Source of the DNA: Malus domestica
Taxonomy: Eukaryota; Streptophyta; Magnoliopsida; Rosales; Rosaceae
Assembly (NCBI RefSeq): GCF_042453785.1
Contig: NC_091666.1
Coordinates: 23,952,501-24,016,500 of the forward strand
Length of the DNA: 64,000 nt
Direction of reading: 5' to 3'
How positions within the stretch are numbered: the stretch's first letter is position 1; every line of letters begins with the position of its first letter. The position numbers were made by a program, and so were the translations under genes. The notes under the pieces are model-generated. The model had not been told where the DNA came from. It saw nothing but the letters and a program-made list of their open reading frames with translations, and made no database searches. Shown one piece after another: positions 48,756 to 60,329 of this stretch.

Positions 48756-51063
48756 TCATGCCCCGTTGTTCTGAGAGGGAGCACGGCCGTTGTGATTAGT
48801 GCGGCTTATCTTTTTGGGTTCATCTCTGTCGGAAACCACCTCTGTCAAACTCAATTGTCTGGATTTTCTTTCTGCCATCAGTCTTTTAGTGTTCTTGTAG
48901 TATGTGGCATAGAGAAGCAGCTGAGCTGATCCAAAAAGTAAGCCCAGCCCATTCGGAATCTGAAAGTGAGCACACCGCATGCCATTTTAATTTGATCTAC
49001 AAACATGTGCATATGAGAACTACGTTCCTTTCTTTGGTTTAACAAAAAGATATTCTAATTACGGTAAGAGGGATTCAAACTACAAGAAAGTGAGAACATG
49101 GTCATGATCAATTGGCTAACCTACATCTGTCGACACTAAATGTGTTTATTAATTATTTATGCGTTCAGTTTTATGTTCAAACGACAGATTAATTAACTTA
49201 GATGAAGGATTATTATAAGTAAAGTTTTGAGTTTGAGATCGTTACAGTCAAGAAGATGTCAAAACGGATGAGAGCATATGTGAACCAGGCAATGCTATTG
49301 AAAAAGGAAAAGAGTGAGAGGAAAAACGGCATGTATTCCACACTTTTTGTTGTAATCACCAATTTCTGTCATGCACCAAAACACCATAGATTAGCATATG
49401 ATAAAATTGAGGGGAAAACAATAATTTGGTATCAGATACTAATTTACATTATGTAGAGCATTGTCGATATATTAGTGTATTGATAATAAACTAGATATCG
49501 ACAATATACAAGCACCGTAAGTTAGTACTGATACTGGCCCACATGGTAAAACGAGAAACTAAAAGTAAAATTTGTTTGGTATTAGATACTAGTTTACAAT
49601 GCTTTAGAACATTGTCAATCGGTATATCTAGTTGATTAATTTATTGAAATTTCAACTATAAACGTCGACAATATACCAGCTGCTGTAAATTAGTTCGAAT
49701 ATATACCGACCAATAATCACGACCTTAAATGAAAAGAAAAATAAATACGATTAGGAGGGTAGTTACCAACTTACCATGACAGATAGAGGTGAAGCATACA
49801 TCATGATGTTACCTAGAATGCAAACTAGGCCAACAATCAGTGACCTCTTTTTGTGTGTGTGAGCCAATTTGATAACAAGAAATGCCAGAAGAGCCATGAA
49901 AACGAGCTCCAAAAGCAGCACGAGAAGCACTTTGAGCCTCTGCTTCTTGTCAGATGAGTAGATGAGGAAGAGGATGATGTAGGAAAGCTCAATGAAAATT
50001 GCAGAACCATTGATGGTCACCACCAGAAGACTGTTGGGGTGCACCACAGGCAACCCGTACAGGGCCCATGCCATGCAGTTAAATAGGGTTGCAAGGTATG
50101 GGACTGGTGAGTATTGCTCCACTGACCCTTTTTTCCAAATTCGAACAAAAGTTTGCCTGCAAGTTAAATGGAAATATGGATATTATTAACTCCTTGTGTG
50201 CCAAAACAAAAAGTTGCCACCTTCAAATAAGGAAAAATATGGAAAGAAGTATTAGGTGGAGGTCCAAATTAATTAGGGCAACACCCTCCTTTAAGTTGGA
50301 TAATTATCAGTAAATTCCCTTCCTAATTTCTTATAGCAAATGAGAGATTTAGGTACTTTTGATTAATACTCGGTAGTTCTTCTTTCTAATAAGATAATAG
50401 TGTCATACCATTTTTCTTAAAAGGCAGTTATTGTTTGGTGTTGTGTATCAATTTACTGGTGGTATATGCTTAGTATTACTTATCGTCACAATATTAATAA
50501 TTTATCAACAAAATATCGACAATCCACTAAATACTGTAAATTACCATCTATATTAAATGGTTACTTTCCGCCTTGAGAAAAACATAAGATAATTTCATAT
50601 GTCATGCATTTTTTTACCGACAATTTTTGTACAATTAAACAAATTTTGATACCTGTAAAATTGTTTATATATAGTCTTTTTTTTTCTTTTTCTTTTTTTT
50701 CAGAAAAGCATATCATAATCATTGTGCCTTGAATTCAAGAAATGGGGAAAAACCCATGCTTACACTGGTGAGAGGAACAAAATGAGTGAGATGACGTTTC
50801 CTGAAAATAAGCAAAAAGCGTTCACAACAAGTTTGAGTCTCAAAAAATAAAGCAATCTATACACATGAAACTGAAAGAAAACAAGTTCAAAAATTAATTG
50901 CTTCATTCTAACAAGAACCAGAAAGTATAAATCTCCCTTGTTTAAGTTCAAATATGCTAATTAAAGCATTAAATAACAATGATGTGTAATACAACCCAAA
51001 TTATATAATCTCTAACTCACCGATGATACCGACTGCAGTTCGAATAGCATCTGCAGAAACCAT
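48756..51063 (-). CDS. SWEET: SWEET sugar transporter (clade II)
   Basis: Seven-helix uniporter moving mono- or disaccharides across plasma or vacuole membrane. Exons: 51021-51063, 50764-50800, 49775-50156, 49246-49365 and 48756-48959, closing to 261 residues. First MtN3 domain: [46 protein letters not shown]. Second: [80 protein letters not shown]. The PVP tetrads and central Asn residues are retained, and a short polar tail follows. Wording fits clade II (SWEET4-8, mainly hexose carriers), though the exact member is unclear. The PTF motif after the first helix is QTF here. The usual central exons are fused into one 382-nt exon. It converges on the NLP gene, 685 bp apart. Confidence 0.93.
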
Positions 51064-51250
51064 GGTTCTGAGTCGTGCTAATTAACGTAGCTAGCTGAAG
51101 AAGAAGAAGAAGGAGAAGAAATTGCAGAGATAATTAAGGAAAAGAAATTAAAAGAATGAGATATTAATAGCAAGAAGGAAATGAGGAGGAGCAAAGTCGG
51201 TGAGGGTTGTCTTGTATAGTTTTGATGGGTTGGACTGTAACTTGCAAATT

Positions 51251-51254
<4 letters not shown>

Positions 51255-51291
<37 letters not shown>
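51255..51291. repeat. (GA)n microsatellite upstream of SWEET
   Basis: About 18 GA units, 190 bp upstream of the SWEET start codon. On the minus strand it is a CT-rich leader or promoter stretch. Confidence 0.88.
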
Positions 51292-51292
<1 letters not shown>

Positions 51293-51481
51293 ATTAGTCG
51301 TTAAATCACTCGCATTGCATGGCATGCACTGGGCGGTGCAACTTATAGGGCAACACATGTAAAAGAGTTCACATGAAATGATGGATCGGGAGAATAATGT
51401 CATTCATCCAAAGGATGACTGGATGAGAGAGAAAGCCCTTTGGCACTACCTACCCTCAAGATTCTCAAAACCCTAAGAAGG

Positions 51482-53262
51482 TTAAAAGACTCTCTCTCCC
51501 AGCTAACAAACGTTACAGGACTTAAGAAAGTGACTGATGATATCTATTTTTCGCCATGTTTTTATTTATTTTTTTTGGATAGATTTATAGCCACATCGAG
51601 AATTGCTGTCCACTTTCCACTTAATTCAACTCTTGCCTAGCCAAATCAATTATTTTTTCAATGGTGCATTTCTTCTATTTGAGTTCATAGAAAATCATCT
51701 AATTTCTTTCATTTTAGTGCTCGTTAACTTACCGTTAAGTCTAATCTTACTTTTTTATGCAGATACATTCGGATAAGATGCATTCTCAATTAGAAGTAAA
51801 TTTGAGTTTGGCTTTGTTACCTAGGATCATAATAATCACATGGCAGAGCCACTAAGGGACCAGAGTGGTTCCGTGCTTATTCTAATCATTGTGTAAGAAA
51901 TTTCTAGCGGCCTTAAGTTTGCAGTTGTAGAATTGTGAGATGTGAGGAAGAAGATGAATTGTCCTTGTGAAGAAGTTGAGTCGAACGACGTCGTATCTTA
52001 TATTTTTCTAACAGTTTTGTTTGTTTTGTCTTTGTGGTTTAGTGAAAATCAAGGATGGAGTTTTAAAATTGACTTTAATGTTATTTCTAAAGCAACATAA
52101 TCAACTATTATTTGCAGCCCTCCACCTTGCAGTACTTTTTCTATCAAACGATTAAAACCAGATTTCTTTGTATTTTCTTCCTATAATTTCATTTTTTTTA
52201 GTGATTACCCTGCTCTCTACCTCCCACTTACTTGAAGTATACACTTCTTTTTATTCTCTTTTTTTAATTTAAAGGGTCTTTCAGTTTTGTGTAATGAATT
52301 CGAAATTTTTTCTCAATACATATATGAAAGACCCTCTCTCACAAAGCATTCTCGCTCCACCACTAAAGCTCAATGTACTAAGACTATTGGGATTCAATCT
52401 TTTCATCTTATATTTTCTTGTGGTCCTTTCGTCAAATTTATCTTCTTTTCCATCAAATGTAAGGGTATAGTGGTCTTTTCATACCAAAAAAAAAAATTCA
52501 ATTTACTTAAAAAAAGAAGATCTTCCTTAAGGTTAAGGAGGAGTTCCTTCTTACAATATTTCGTGGTCTATGCATAGAATTTCGTACTTATTATTAGATT
52601 TGTTCATATTATAAACCACTATGTAAAGATCATATTTGCAAAAAATCAATTAAAACTAATATCATTTAGTTAATCCTTTAGGAGTTACGATTATAAGCAC
52701 GAAGTTCAGTGAATAGGTCATGAGATATTTTAATAAGGAATTCCTCCTCAATCCTTGAGGAACCAAGTTTTTCTCTTTAAAAACTTTATTTTCTTATTTT
52801 TGGATAAAATTCCCATTTTATACTTAATGAAAAAGTTGACGGAGTTAACAAAAATGACTACTAATGCAACAAAAGACATAGTTCGATGATAGGAGAAACT
52901 ATTAGTAGAGTTAAGGGAAGAAAACTAAACTCTTAGATTAGGAACATTTGCTACAATTTAGCCTTCATATTTCTATAGTCATATATTGAAAAAAAAAAAA
53001 ATTGAGGTTTCACCATAGAGTTATTTGTCAACATGGTTTGGGATTGTGGTGTTTAAAAAAAAAAAAAAAAACTTATTAAAAAATCTAGAACGTTAAATGT
53101 GTTTGGTAAAACAAAAAAAAATTATTATTTTTTTAATTGTTGTCAATGAAAGTAGAAAAGCAGAAGTAGGGTAATCAATGATCTTTTAATGAAATTTTCA
53201 AATAGCAAGTATAACCCCACATGTTTTTACAAAATTACAATCTTTGCCCCACATTATTGTCC
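51482..53262 (-). repeat. Repeat block B, right copy (inverted)
   Basis: Reverse complement of most of 40728-42910. The inner end CAGCTAACAAACGTTACAGG (51503) matches the inner end of the left copy. The outer end has CAAATAGCAAGTATA and CCCCACAT. It contains the same nested MITE at about 52505-52770. Repeat A is not seen beside this copy. Confidence 0.85.
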
Positions 53263-53645
53263 TTGACAATTATTATATCACATTAAATACCATATCCTTT
53301 TTAGTCATTTAACATATTCAAAGTAATTTATATAAAAGTTTACCAAACACTCAGACATTACTTTTTTTTTTATTAAAAGCACTTCTGTAAAAAAAAAAAT
53401 ATATTAAACACTCAACAACTTTATTTTACAGTTGTTTTTTCTCACAGCACAACAGAATCAAATTTTTTTTTTTAAAGTACATCAATACCAACCTAGCAAG
53501 TAGTCTAACTTCTTATATTGAGAATGGACTCAACACGTTGGTAACGTGTGTTGGAAATGTTTGGTGAGAGAATGCTACTTCTCCCTATAAACAAATCACA
53601 TAAGATAAATATTAGTAAATAATATTTCACATTGAAATATTACAA

Positions 53646-54610
53646 GGCTAAATATCTAAAAGGGTCTCTGAGATTTGCATAATCAATAGAAATGGTCTTT
53701 GAGATTCAAAATCAATAGAAATGGTCCATGAGACTGTCCACCATTCATGATTTTAGTCATTCCGTTGAAAACTCTTTGGGCAATTTTCAAAACTTTGTAA
53801 CTCAATCGATTATTAACCAAATTCGACCCATAATATATCAAAATGAAGATAGGAAAGTATAGAACAAGATTATACCTATTTGGAAGCCCAATGGTTGCCA
53901 GAGATGACTGGAAAATAGCCTGAAATGTGACTGGTTCGCAGGAAAACTGGAAAACTCGCCAGAAACTGGGTATAATTTAAACGTTCATAACTTCTTCAAT
54001 ACTCAATGAAATTGAGTGATTAAAAAATGAAAATCATACTTCTCGATGAGATAAAGATAATGGTACCTTTATCGATAGCTAACTCGTCTTGGTTTTCCCG
54101 TAAAACGGCTCGAAAATGGCTAACCATTTTCGAGTTAGCCACTTTCGAGCCGTTTTCTGGCCAAAACACAGTGATTTAGCCATTGATAAATTTACCATTA
54201 TCTTCATCTCAACGAGAAGTATGATTTTCGTTTTTGAATCACTCAATTTCGTTGAGTATTGAAGAAGTTATGAACGTTTAAAATTTATCCAGTTTCCGGC
54301 GAGTTTTCCTGTTTTCCTGCGAACCAGTCACATTTCAGGCTATTTTCTGGCCATCTCCGGCAACGATTGGGCTTCCAAATAGTATAATCTAGTTCTACAC
54401 TTTTCTATCTTCATTTTGATATATTATGGGTCGAATTGGTTAATAATCGATTGAGTTACGAAGCTTTGAAAATTGCCCAAAGAGTTTTTAACGGAATGAC
54501 CAAAATCATGGATGATAGACAATCTCAGGGACCATTTTTATTGATTTTGAATCTCAGGTACCATTTCTATTGATTATGCAAATCTCAAGGACCATTTTGG
54601 ATATTTAGCC
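53646..54610. mobile_element. 965-bp hairpin transposon (Mutator-type) with 9-bp TSD
   Basis: Left end GGCTAAATATCTAAAAGGGT, right end read inward GGCTAAATATCCAAAATGGT. The two halves are inverted copies over nearly their whole length (arms of about 460 bp meeting near 54125). The flanks are a perfect 9-bp duplication ATATTACAA (53637-53645 and 54611-54619), typical of Mutator-type insertion. No coding region. A transcript would fold into a very long hairpin. Confidence 0.93.
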
Positions 54611-54619
54611 ATATTACAA

Positions 54620-55220
54620 TGGATAAAACTAATGTAATGAAATACTTATCTTTTGTAGCGAATATATCGATCTCCAACATTAACGATGCTTGAAGAGAAT
54701 ATGATTTTAGGTTAAGGCATGTAAGTCACTGTCCTTAAGAGTAGATTCCACCCCTTGGAGACAATGTCTTGGTATAACAAGTTATGGCGTCCTACCTTTC
54801 AGGATACAACAACCTATGAACTTTGCAACTCACAATAGTTAGATCGGGTGAACAATTTGATTCTTTCATTTAGCATGTAAGAAGAGAAAATTATAATAGC
54901 ATTTGAAAGAACACAAAGATTAAGAGAGGAAAGAACGGTAAGATTCTTTTCAACTAGGTGACATTTGTAGGAAAGAAAAAATAAATACATAATATGAAAA
55001 ACGGCATAAGCCTCAAAGAGAGGGATGTTATTAGAAGGACAAAGTAGGCTATACATGATGAAAGCCAATTAACAAGGTCAACGATTATAAATTAGTTAAT
55101 GCATCAATTTTGGTTTGGAAAGAAAAATTGAAATGTGGACGTGAGTGTGAATATATAATTTGATATTAAAGTGACCAATAATTTTTGACATCAATATTTA
55201 AGAGTTGTATTTTGAAATAC
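54620..55220. other. Gene-free stretch before the large LTR element
   Basis: AT-rich. No gene, RNA or terminal repeat recognised. Confidence 0.55.
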
Positions 55221-56267
55221 TGTGAACACGGAAAATTCCTGAAACGAAAGAGACAAGAACGAACGCGCACAAACAAATATTTGTATTTTTGATTTTGGGT
55301 TACAATCTCTCTCTAATTTGATCCTCTGATTCGATCTCCGTAAGGTGTTGATTTGTGGGATGTGCGATTGATCCAAGGGCCGTCGAGGCTTGATCTTGGA
55401 TGAACGAGGATGAACGGATCTTCAAGGGCTTTTGGGCTTGATCTTGAAGAATGGTGATTGACGGATCTTCAAGGGCTTTTGGGCTTGATCTTGAAGAACA
55501 GTGATGAACGGATTTCCGAGGGCTTTTGGGCTTGAACTCGAAGAACAGTGACGAACGGATCTTCGAGAGCTTTTGGGCTTGAACGGATCTTCGAGGGCTT
55601 TTGGGCTTGATCTCGAAGAACAGTGATGAACGGATTTCCGAGGGCTTTTGGGCTTGAACTCGAAGAACAGTGACGAACGGATCTTCGAGAGCTTTTGGGC
55701 TTGAACGGATCTTCGAGGGCTTTTGGGCTTGATCTCGAAGAACAGTGATGAACGGATTTCCGAGATGTTGTCGATCCAAAGGGGCCGTTGGGGCTTGATC
55801 CTTGAGGATGAACAGTTGATAAACGATGAACGTTTTCTTCAAGGGGCCGTTGAGGCTTGGGCTTGAAGGTGGATGATTGTTGATCCAAGGGCCGTCGGGG
55901 CTTGATCTTGGAAGAACGATGAACGAAGAACGAAGAAGGCTTTCTTGATTCTTCGGGAACCTGGATGCTTGAAAGCTTCGGAGTTTCAGAGCTTCAGAGC
56001 TTCAAGGTGTAATATGAATTGGTTCTCCTTAAATGAATGAATTAGCCTTCTATTTATAGAATTTTCCAAGGCCTAGTTTTGAATATAATATTCCAGATGA
56101 AATAAGTTGTTTCTGCCAGGTGTTGACACGTGTCCTATTTGACGATTTTTCCAACTCATTTCAATTTTCGTTGAGTTGCATGCTACGTGTAAAATTTATG
56201 TAATACATGAGCGTTGACACTTTAATTTATCGGTCAACATTTATTTACCGAAATTTCGATGTCTACA
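55221..56267 (-). repeat. 3' LTR of a large (Tat-like) LTR retrotransposon
   Basis: On the minus strand it starts TGTAGACATCGAAATTTCGG and ends GAATTTTCCGTGTTCACA (TG...CA), 1047 bp. A TATA box (CTATAAATAG) lies at about 56052-56062 on the minus strand. Just inside, the minus strand has the purine tract CTTGAAGTGGGGGCATT (56268-56284). The partner LTR and pol would lie beyond the right edge of the window. Boundaries are inferred from these signals, not from a second copy. Confidence 0.7.
55385..55765. repeat. Higher-order tandem repeat in the LTR
   Basis: Units of about 45 bp built on GAACGGATCTTCGAGGGCTT and TTGGGCTTGATC. A 122-bp composite unit is repeated almost exactly at about 55506 and 55628. 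This array makes long open frames on the minus strand that are not genes. Confidence 0.85.
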
Positions 56268-56339
56268 AATGCCCCCACTTCAAGGCGCGTCGTATACATG
56301 TGTTTGTCACGTGTAGGAGATGCGTTTTGAAGTCCCCTA

Positions 56340-56830
56340 CTGTAGATGTCGATCCAAGGGCCGTCGAGGCTTGATCTTGAATTGGGCTGGAGATTTCTTC
56401 AAGGGCCGTTGAGGCTTGATCTTGAATTGGGCTTGAGATTTCTTCAAGGGCCGTTGAGGCTTGTTCTTGAACTTTGTTTGAAATTTCTTCAAGGGCCGTC
56501 GAGGCTTGATCTTGAAGGTTGAAATTGGACCACAAGGAGCTTCATGTGGTAGATGATCTTTGGCTTTGGTAGTGGGTGAATCGGCACGTATTTTGTTGCG
56601 CTTGTTGACTTTCCACAGCTTTGATCTTGAACTGGGTTGGAGGATTTTCTGGATTCCTCCAATTGTTGATTTTCCACAGCTTATTCTTGAACTAGGTTTT
56701 GATTCAAGGGTGGTAGACACTTGATCTTGAATCGGACTTGTGATTTCCTCAAGGGCCGTCGAGGCTTGATCTTGAATTTGGTTGGAAACTTCTTCAAGGG
56801 CCGTTGAGGCTTGATTCTTGAAGGTTGACT
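56340..56830. repeat. Imperfect tandem repeats next to the 3' LTR
   Basis: About six units of about 45 bp with TTCAAGGGCCGTTGAGGCTT and GATCTTGAATTGGGCT. They are related to motifs within the LTR (CAAGGGCCGTCGAGGCTTGA near 55376). Confidence 0.8.
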
Positions 56831-57144
56831 CGAACATATGGCAAGCAGGCACGAGGTGAAGGTGACGACTTGTTGCTTTGCTCAATCTTTCCAATTCACA
56901 CCTGAGCAGTTTGGTCAACGGTATGATCTTCAAGATTGATGGATTATTCTTCCAGTTGGTGACTTGATCTTTAAGGATTCGATTCAAGGTTGGTGAATCG
57001 GCACGTGCAGCCCACAACGCCTAGTAAGCCGACCCAAGAATTTGAGGGTCAAAACGAATTCACCGTCAGAGTGATTGCAACTTTGATGATATGAGATACT
57101 CTTGCTTTTGAAGAAGTAGCGGATGAATCAGCACGTGCTTGGTT

Positions 57145-57475
57145 GCCCTTGTCTCCACATGCTTCAAGGTATCATCTTCATTTCCTTTATCTGTTCCTCA
57201 GACAGAGGTGGCATCTTCTCGAGTTCTTCGTCTCAGACTTTTTCTGCTGAGTTGACTGTTCATGTTGCATTCTTCTCTGCTTGTTTCTTCAGGCAGATAT
57301 GGCAGCTTCTCGAGTTCCTCAGTTCGGACTCCTTCTGCTGAGTTGACTGTGCAGACCGCATTCTTCTCTGCTTGTTCCTTCCGCACGTTGTCTCCACATG
57401 CTTCAAGGTATCTTTTTTACTTGCCTTATCTGTTCTCTGGGCAGATGTGGCAACTTCTTTGAAAGTACAGCAGCA
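57145..57475. repeat. Diverged direct repeats
   Basis: TTGTCTCCACATGCTTCAAG recurs at about 57149 and 57388, and GCAGATATGGCAGCTTCTCG / GCAGATGTGGCAACTTCTTT between and after. The unit is about 110-240 bp. Confidence 0.6.
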
Positions 57476-58204
57476 ATGGGAGGGGGGGTACTTGAGAGCA
57501 GTGCCAGGTAGGCAACCAGGGAAGGGTTTCAAGCAGTCGGTTCCTTACCCGAGTTTGAGTGGAGGTTCCGGCATATTGTTTTCTTTATCCTTGTCTTTGT
57601 AAGTAAGAACAAGGACAAAGGAAAGGACAGGGAGAACGCATGATATGAGATACTCTTGCTTTCTACCCTAGTGATATGAGATACTTTTGCTTTGGTGTCA
57701 TTTGTTTGCCGAGGTACCCCAAGGAATAAGGAACACTGAATGACTCGAAAGACTTCGTTGAGAAAGCATATTTGGAAATGAAGAAAGACTCTGTATGTTT
57801 GCCTTGCTATGGAAGGTGAAGGTGGACAGTTATAGGAGGTCCCTTAATACCTGTAGAGGTACTATTCTTTCACTTGTGTCGGCAACTAACGCGTGATTGA
57901 ACAGTAAACTTTCACGTGCTTTCTCCTTCACTGAAAATCTTCGACAAATTGCCCGCGATTTGCGCAAAGTTGAGTGCGCATATGACAGGTGATGACGCGG
58001 CTGAAAATGACTGGCGCCTCTTCGATATCTGGGATTGGCGCTTCGACAAATTACCCGTGATTTCCGCAAAGCTGAGTTTGCGTGTGATGGGTGCGACGCG
58101 TCTGGAAAAGCAAGATGCTTCTCCGATTTCTGAGCTTGCCTCTTCGATTTTTGAATGGCCTCTTTGAATTCTGAGCGCGCCTCTTCGAGTTCTGAAATCC
58201 CGTC

Positions 58205-58333
58205 GAGCGCTGATTTTTATAGAGGCATGCAGTTCGTTTCAAAGCACACTTGAATTTTCACTTGTGAAAACTCCCTTCTTGCACTTCTAAGATCTTGATT
58301 TGTCCGATCTCTTATTTCTTCAACACTTTAAAA
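58205..58333 (+). promoter_or_regulatory. Possible promoter of the 58.3-kb antisense ORF
   Basis: TTTTTATAGAGG at about 58214-58225 is a reasonable TATA box about 110 bp upstream of the ATG at 58334. Confidence 0.4.
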
Positions 58334-58948
58334 ATGTCTGGACCTTCCGACCGTCGTTTTGACTTGAATCTTGGTGAAGAGGCAGTCCCGCCTTCTCCAG
58401 ACAACATATGGCGCCCATCATTCATATCCCCTACTGGTCCTCTTACCGTTGGGGATTCGGTGGTGAAGAATGATATGACTGCTGCGGTGGTGGCCCGGAA
58501 CCTTGTCACTCCCAGAGATAACAGACTACTTTCCAAACGGTCTGATGAGTTGGCTGTTAAGGATTCTCTGGCTCTCAGTGTGCAGTGTGCGGGTTCTGTG
58601 TCCAACATGGCCCAACGCCTATTTGCTCGAACCCGTCAAGTTGAATCGTTGGCGGCTGAAGTAATGAGTCTCAAACAGGAGATCAGAGGGCTCAAGCATG
58701 AGAATAAACAGCTGCACAAGCTCGCACACAACTATGCCACCAACATGAAGAGGAAAATCGACCAGATGCAGGAATCTGATGGTCAGATTTTACTTGATCA
58801 TCGGAGGTTTGTGGGTTTGTTCCAGCAACATTTGCCTTCGTCTTCTGGGGCTACACCGCGTAATGAAGCTCCGAATGATCAACTTCCGATACCTCTTCCT
58901 TCTGTGGCTCCGCCGACCGCTGAAGCTCCGCCTGAGCAACCTTTGTGA
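58334..58948 (+). CDS. Coiled-coil ORF of the LTR element, unknown function
   Basis: 204 residues, intact. Start chosen at MSGPSDRRFDLNLGEE because upstream sequence in frame is leader-like. The N-terminal third is acidic and Pro-rich. Residues about 95-150 form a leucine-heptad coiled coil (RQVESLAAEVMSLKQEIRGL, KHENKQLHKLAHNYATN). The tail is Pro/Ala-rich (PSVAPPTAEAPPEQPL). I do not recognise a conserved domain. It lies between the 3' LTR and the mobile-domain gene, on the same strand as the latter and antisense to the retrotransposon. It could be a gag-like or accessory protein, or one member of the element's antisense gene set. Confidence 0.6.
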   Translation: MSGPSDRRFDLNLGEEAVPPSPDNIWRPSFISPTGPLTVGDSVVKNDMTAAVVARNLVTPRDNRLLSKRSDELAVKDSLALSVQCAGSVSNMAQRLFARTRQVESLAAEVMSLKQEIRGLKHENKQLHKLAHNYATNMKRKIDQMQESDGQILLDHRRFVGLFQQHLPSSSGATPRNEAPNDQLPIPLPSVAPPTAEAPPEQPL

Positions 58949-59039
58949 AGGCTCTCATTCTCTCGTTTGTTTATTTTGACTTATGTATATTTGCAATTTA
59001 TCAAAACGTTTAATAAATGAACTTTATTTCTCTAAATGT

Positions 59040-59098
59040 CTATATACTTTTTTTCTTTTTTCTTTTTTTTTTTTTTTTCTTTTTTTTTTTTTTTTTCT
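59040..59098. repeat. T-rich low-complexity tract
   Basis: Long T runs broken by single C, at the 3' edge of the GPAT9-like fragment. On the minus strand it is an A-rich tract just downstream of the fragment, which would suit the poly(A) remnant of a retrocopy. Confidence 0.6.
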
Positions 59099-59109
59099 CA
59101 CAAAGTATC

Positions 59110-59600
59110 GACGAAAATTTTGTTGTACTTTGATTGCGACGGGGCAAACTGAGCAGCCAAGCTCAAATGCACCCTTCTTAAACGTAACAGTGTAGTGATT
59201 GTTTACATCCGTTCCTTCGGGAAATATAAGGAGAGGGTTATTGTCTACCCCCAGCACACGGTCCCTTGATTTCTTTGTTACAATTTCCCGCTCCTTTGCC
59301 TCTGAACGATTGAACCAAATGCACCCTATGCTCTCCAGAATAGTGCTTTGCAACAATCCAACCCGTCCAGGATGCTTTTGCTTAATTACAGCAAATGCTG
59401 TCATTTGTTCCAAGGTGATGAAATCAATCATGGAAGTATGATTGGCCATAAAGACCTGCTTAGGCGGCCTGCTGGGCCGTGGTCCGTGGTACTTCACAAC
59501 CCCAGTCCAAGATGCAACAAAGAAGCTACAAATTAACTCTACCAAGGGCCTTTCTAAATTCTTTCTTAATTTATCACGGCCCTTCAGCAGGAAGTGCCCT
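59110..59600 (-). pseudogene. GPAT9-like (glycerol-3-phosphate acyltransferase) fragment
   Basis: The minus strand reads FLLKGRDKLRKNLERPLVEL, ICSFFVASWTGVVKYHGPRP, ANHTSMIDF, GLLQSTILESIGCIWFNRSE, NNPLLIFPEGT and FKKGAFELGCSVCPVAIK, then loses similarity. This is the catalytic core of ER GPAT9, including the acyltransferase HxxxxD motif (HTSMID) and the FPEGT motif (the next residue is Asp where Cys is usual). No introns interrupt about 160 residues, although GPAT9 genes have many, and an A-rich tract follows, so it looks like a processed retrocopy fragment. N-terminal membrane helices and the C-terminus are missing. Confidence 0.85.
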
Positions 59601-59828
59601 ACGTGGTGATTTATTCGATCTGAAACATACAGCTAAAGCTGTATGTCCTTTGCTTTCTCCCCAAATATGCTGTCTCCTGGCAGGTAGGTATGGGCGTTTA
59701 AAGTCTCTCCATCTTTAACAAAAGATTGCTGCATGTGAATATCATCATTCGGCGGCATGTGCACTGTAGTGTTGGTCTGTTTTGGGTGTGTATAAATGAG
59801 CCTTCCTGTAAGGCTTCCAGGCAGGCAT

Positions 59829-60179
59829 TCAATCCTTTCCCCTTTGCGGATTTGAACCGGAGCTCGGCGCGGCGAGCCTCAAATAAAAATATCGTCCTTC
59901 ATTTCCATCCTCTTTTTTTTTCTGGCTCGAATTCTCGAACCCAACTTCCGAATCCACCTTGCCCGGAGCAACTCCTTTCTCTAACTCGGCCAAAACAGGC
60001 TTTACCGCTTCTACGACACGAATATCATCCGGGTCGACTTCGTACCCCGCCTTTCGTGCTTGCCTGGCCATCCATTCCACGTGCTCCTTGACCTCAACGG
60101 AGGCGCCGACTGACGCGAGAGGCAGGACATCGAGAGCCGTGCTCGCGGCCCGACTCGAGACCCTGAACTGATTCGCCAT
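59829..60179 (-). CDS. Open frame upstream of the GPAT9-like fragment, identity unknown
   Basis: 116 residues starting MANQFRVSSRAASTALDVLP, then VEWMARQARKAGYEVDPDDI and RVVEAVKPVLAELEKGVAPG. Composition and codon pattern look like real protein (possible alpha-helical segment), but I do not recognise the family. It may be another captured gene piece or the start of an unrelated first exon, since it loses character after about residue 90. Confidence 0.3.
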   Translation of the reverse strand: MANQFRVSSRAASTALDVLPLASVGASVEVKEHVEWMARQARKAGYEVDPDDIRVVEAVKPVLAELEKGVAPGKVDSEVGFENSSQKKKEDGNEGRYFYLRLAAPSSGSNPQRGKD

Positions 60180-60329
60180 GCAGCGGAGATATGGCTTCGC
60201 ACGGATGAACTGCCGGGTATGTCAGAACCCGGCGACCTGACCTGTTTGATCTCTGAATCATTTCGAAAAGAATGGATAAAAGGTCTGATCCTTAGATTGG
60301 TGTCTTGTTTGTTTGTTCGTCAGCTGCAC

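Noticed and set aside
51440..51640. 66-residue plus-strand frame
   Set aside because: Belongs to the inner end of repeat block B.
55300..55888. Long minus-strand open frames with SSPKALEDP repeats
   Set aside because: They come from LTR tandem repeats. Several frames are open at once, as expected for unit lengths that avoid stops.
56337..57017. 226-residue minus-strand open frame
   Set aside because: Repeat-derived (units with KPQRPLKKS), within non-coding element sequence.
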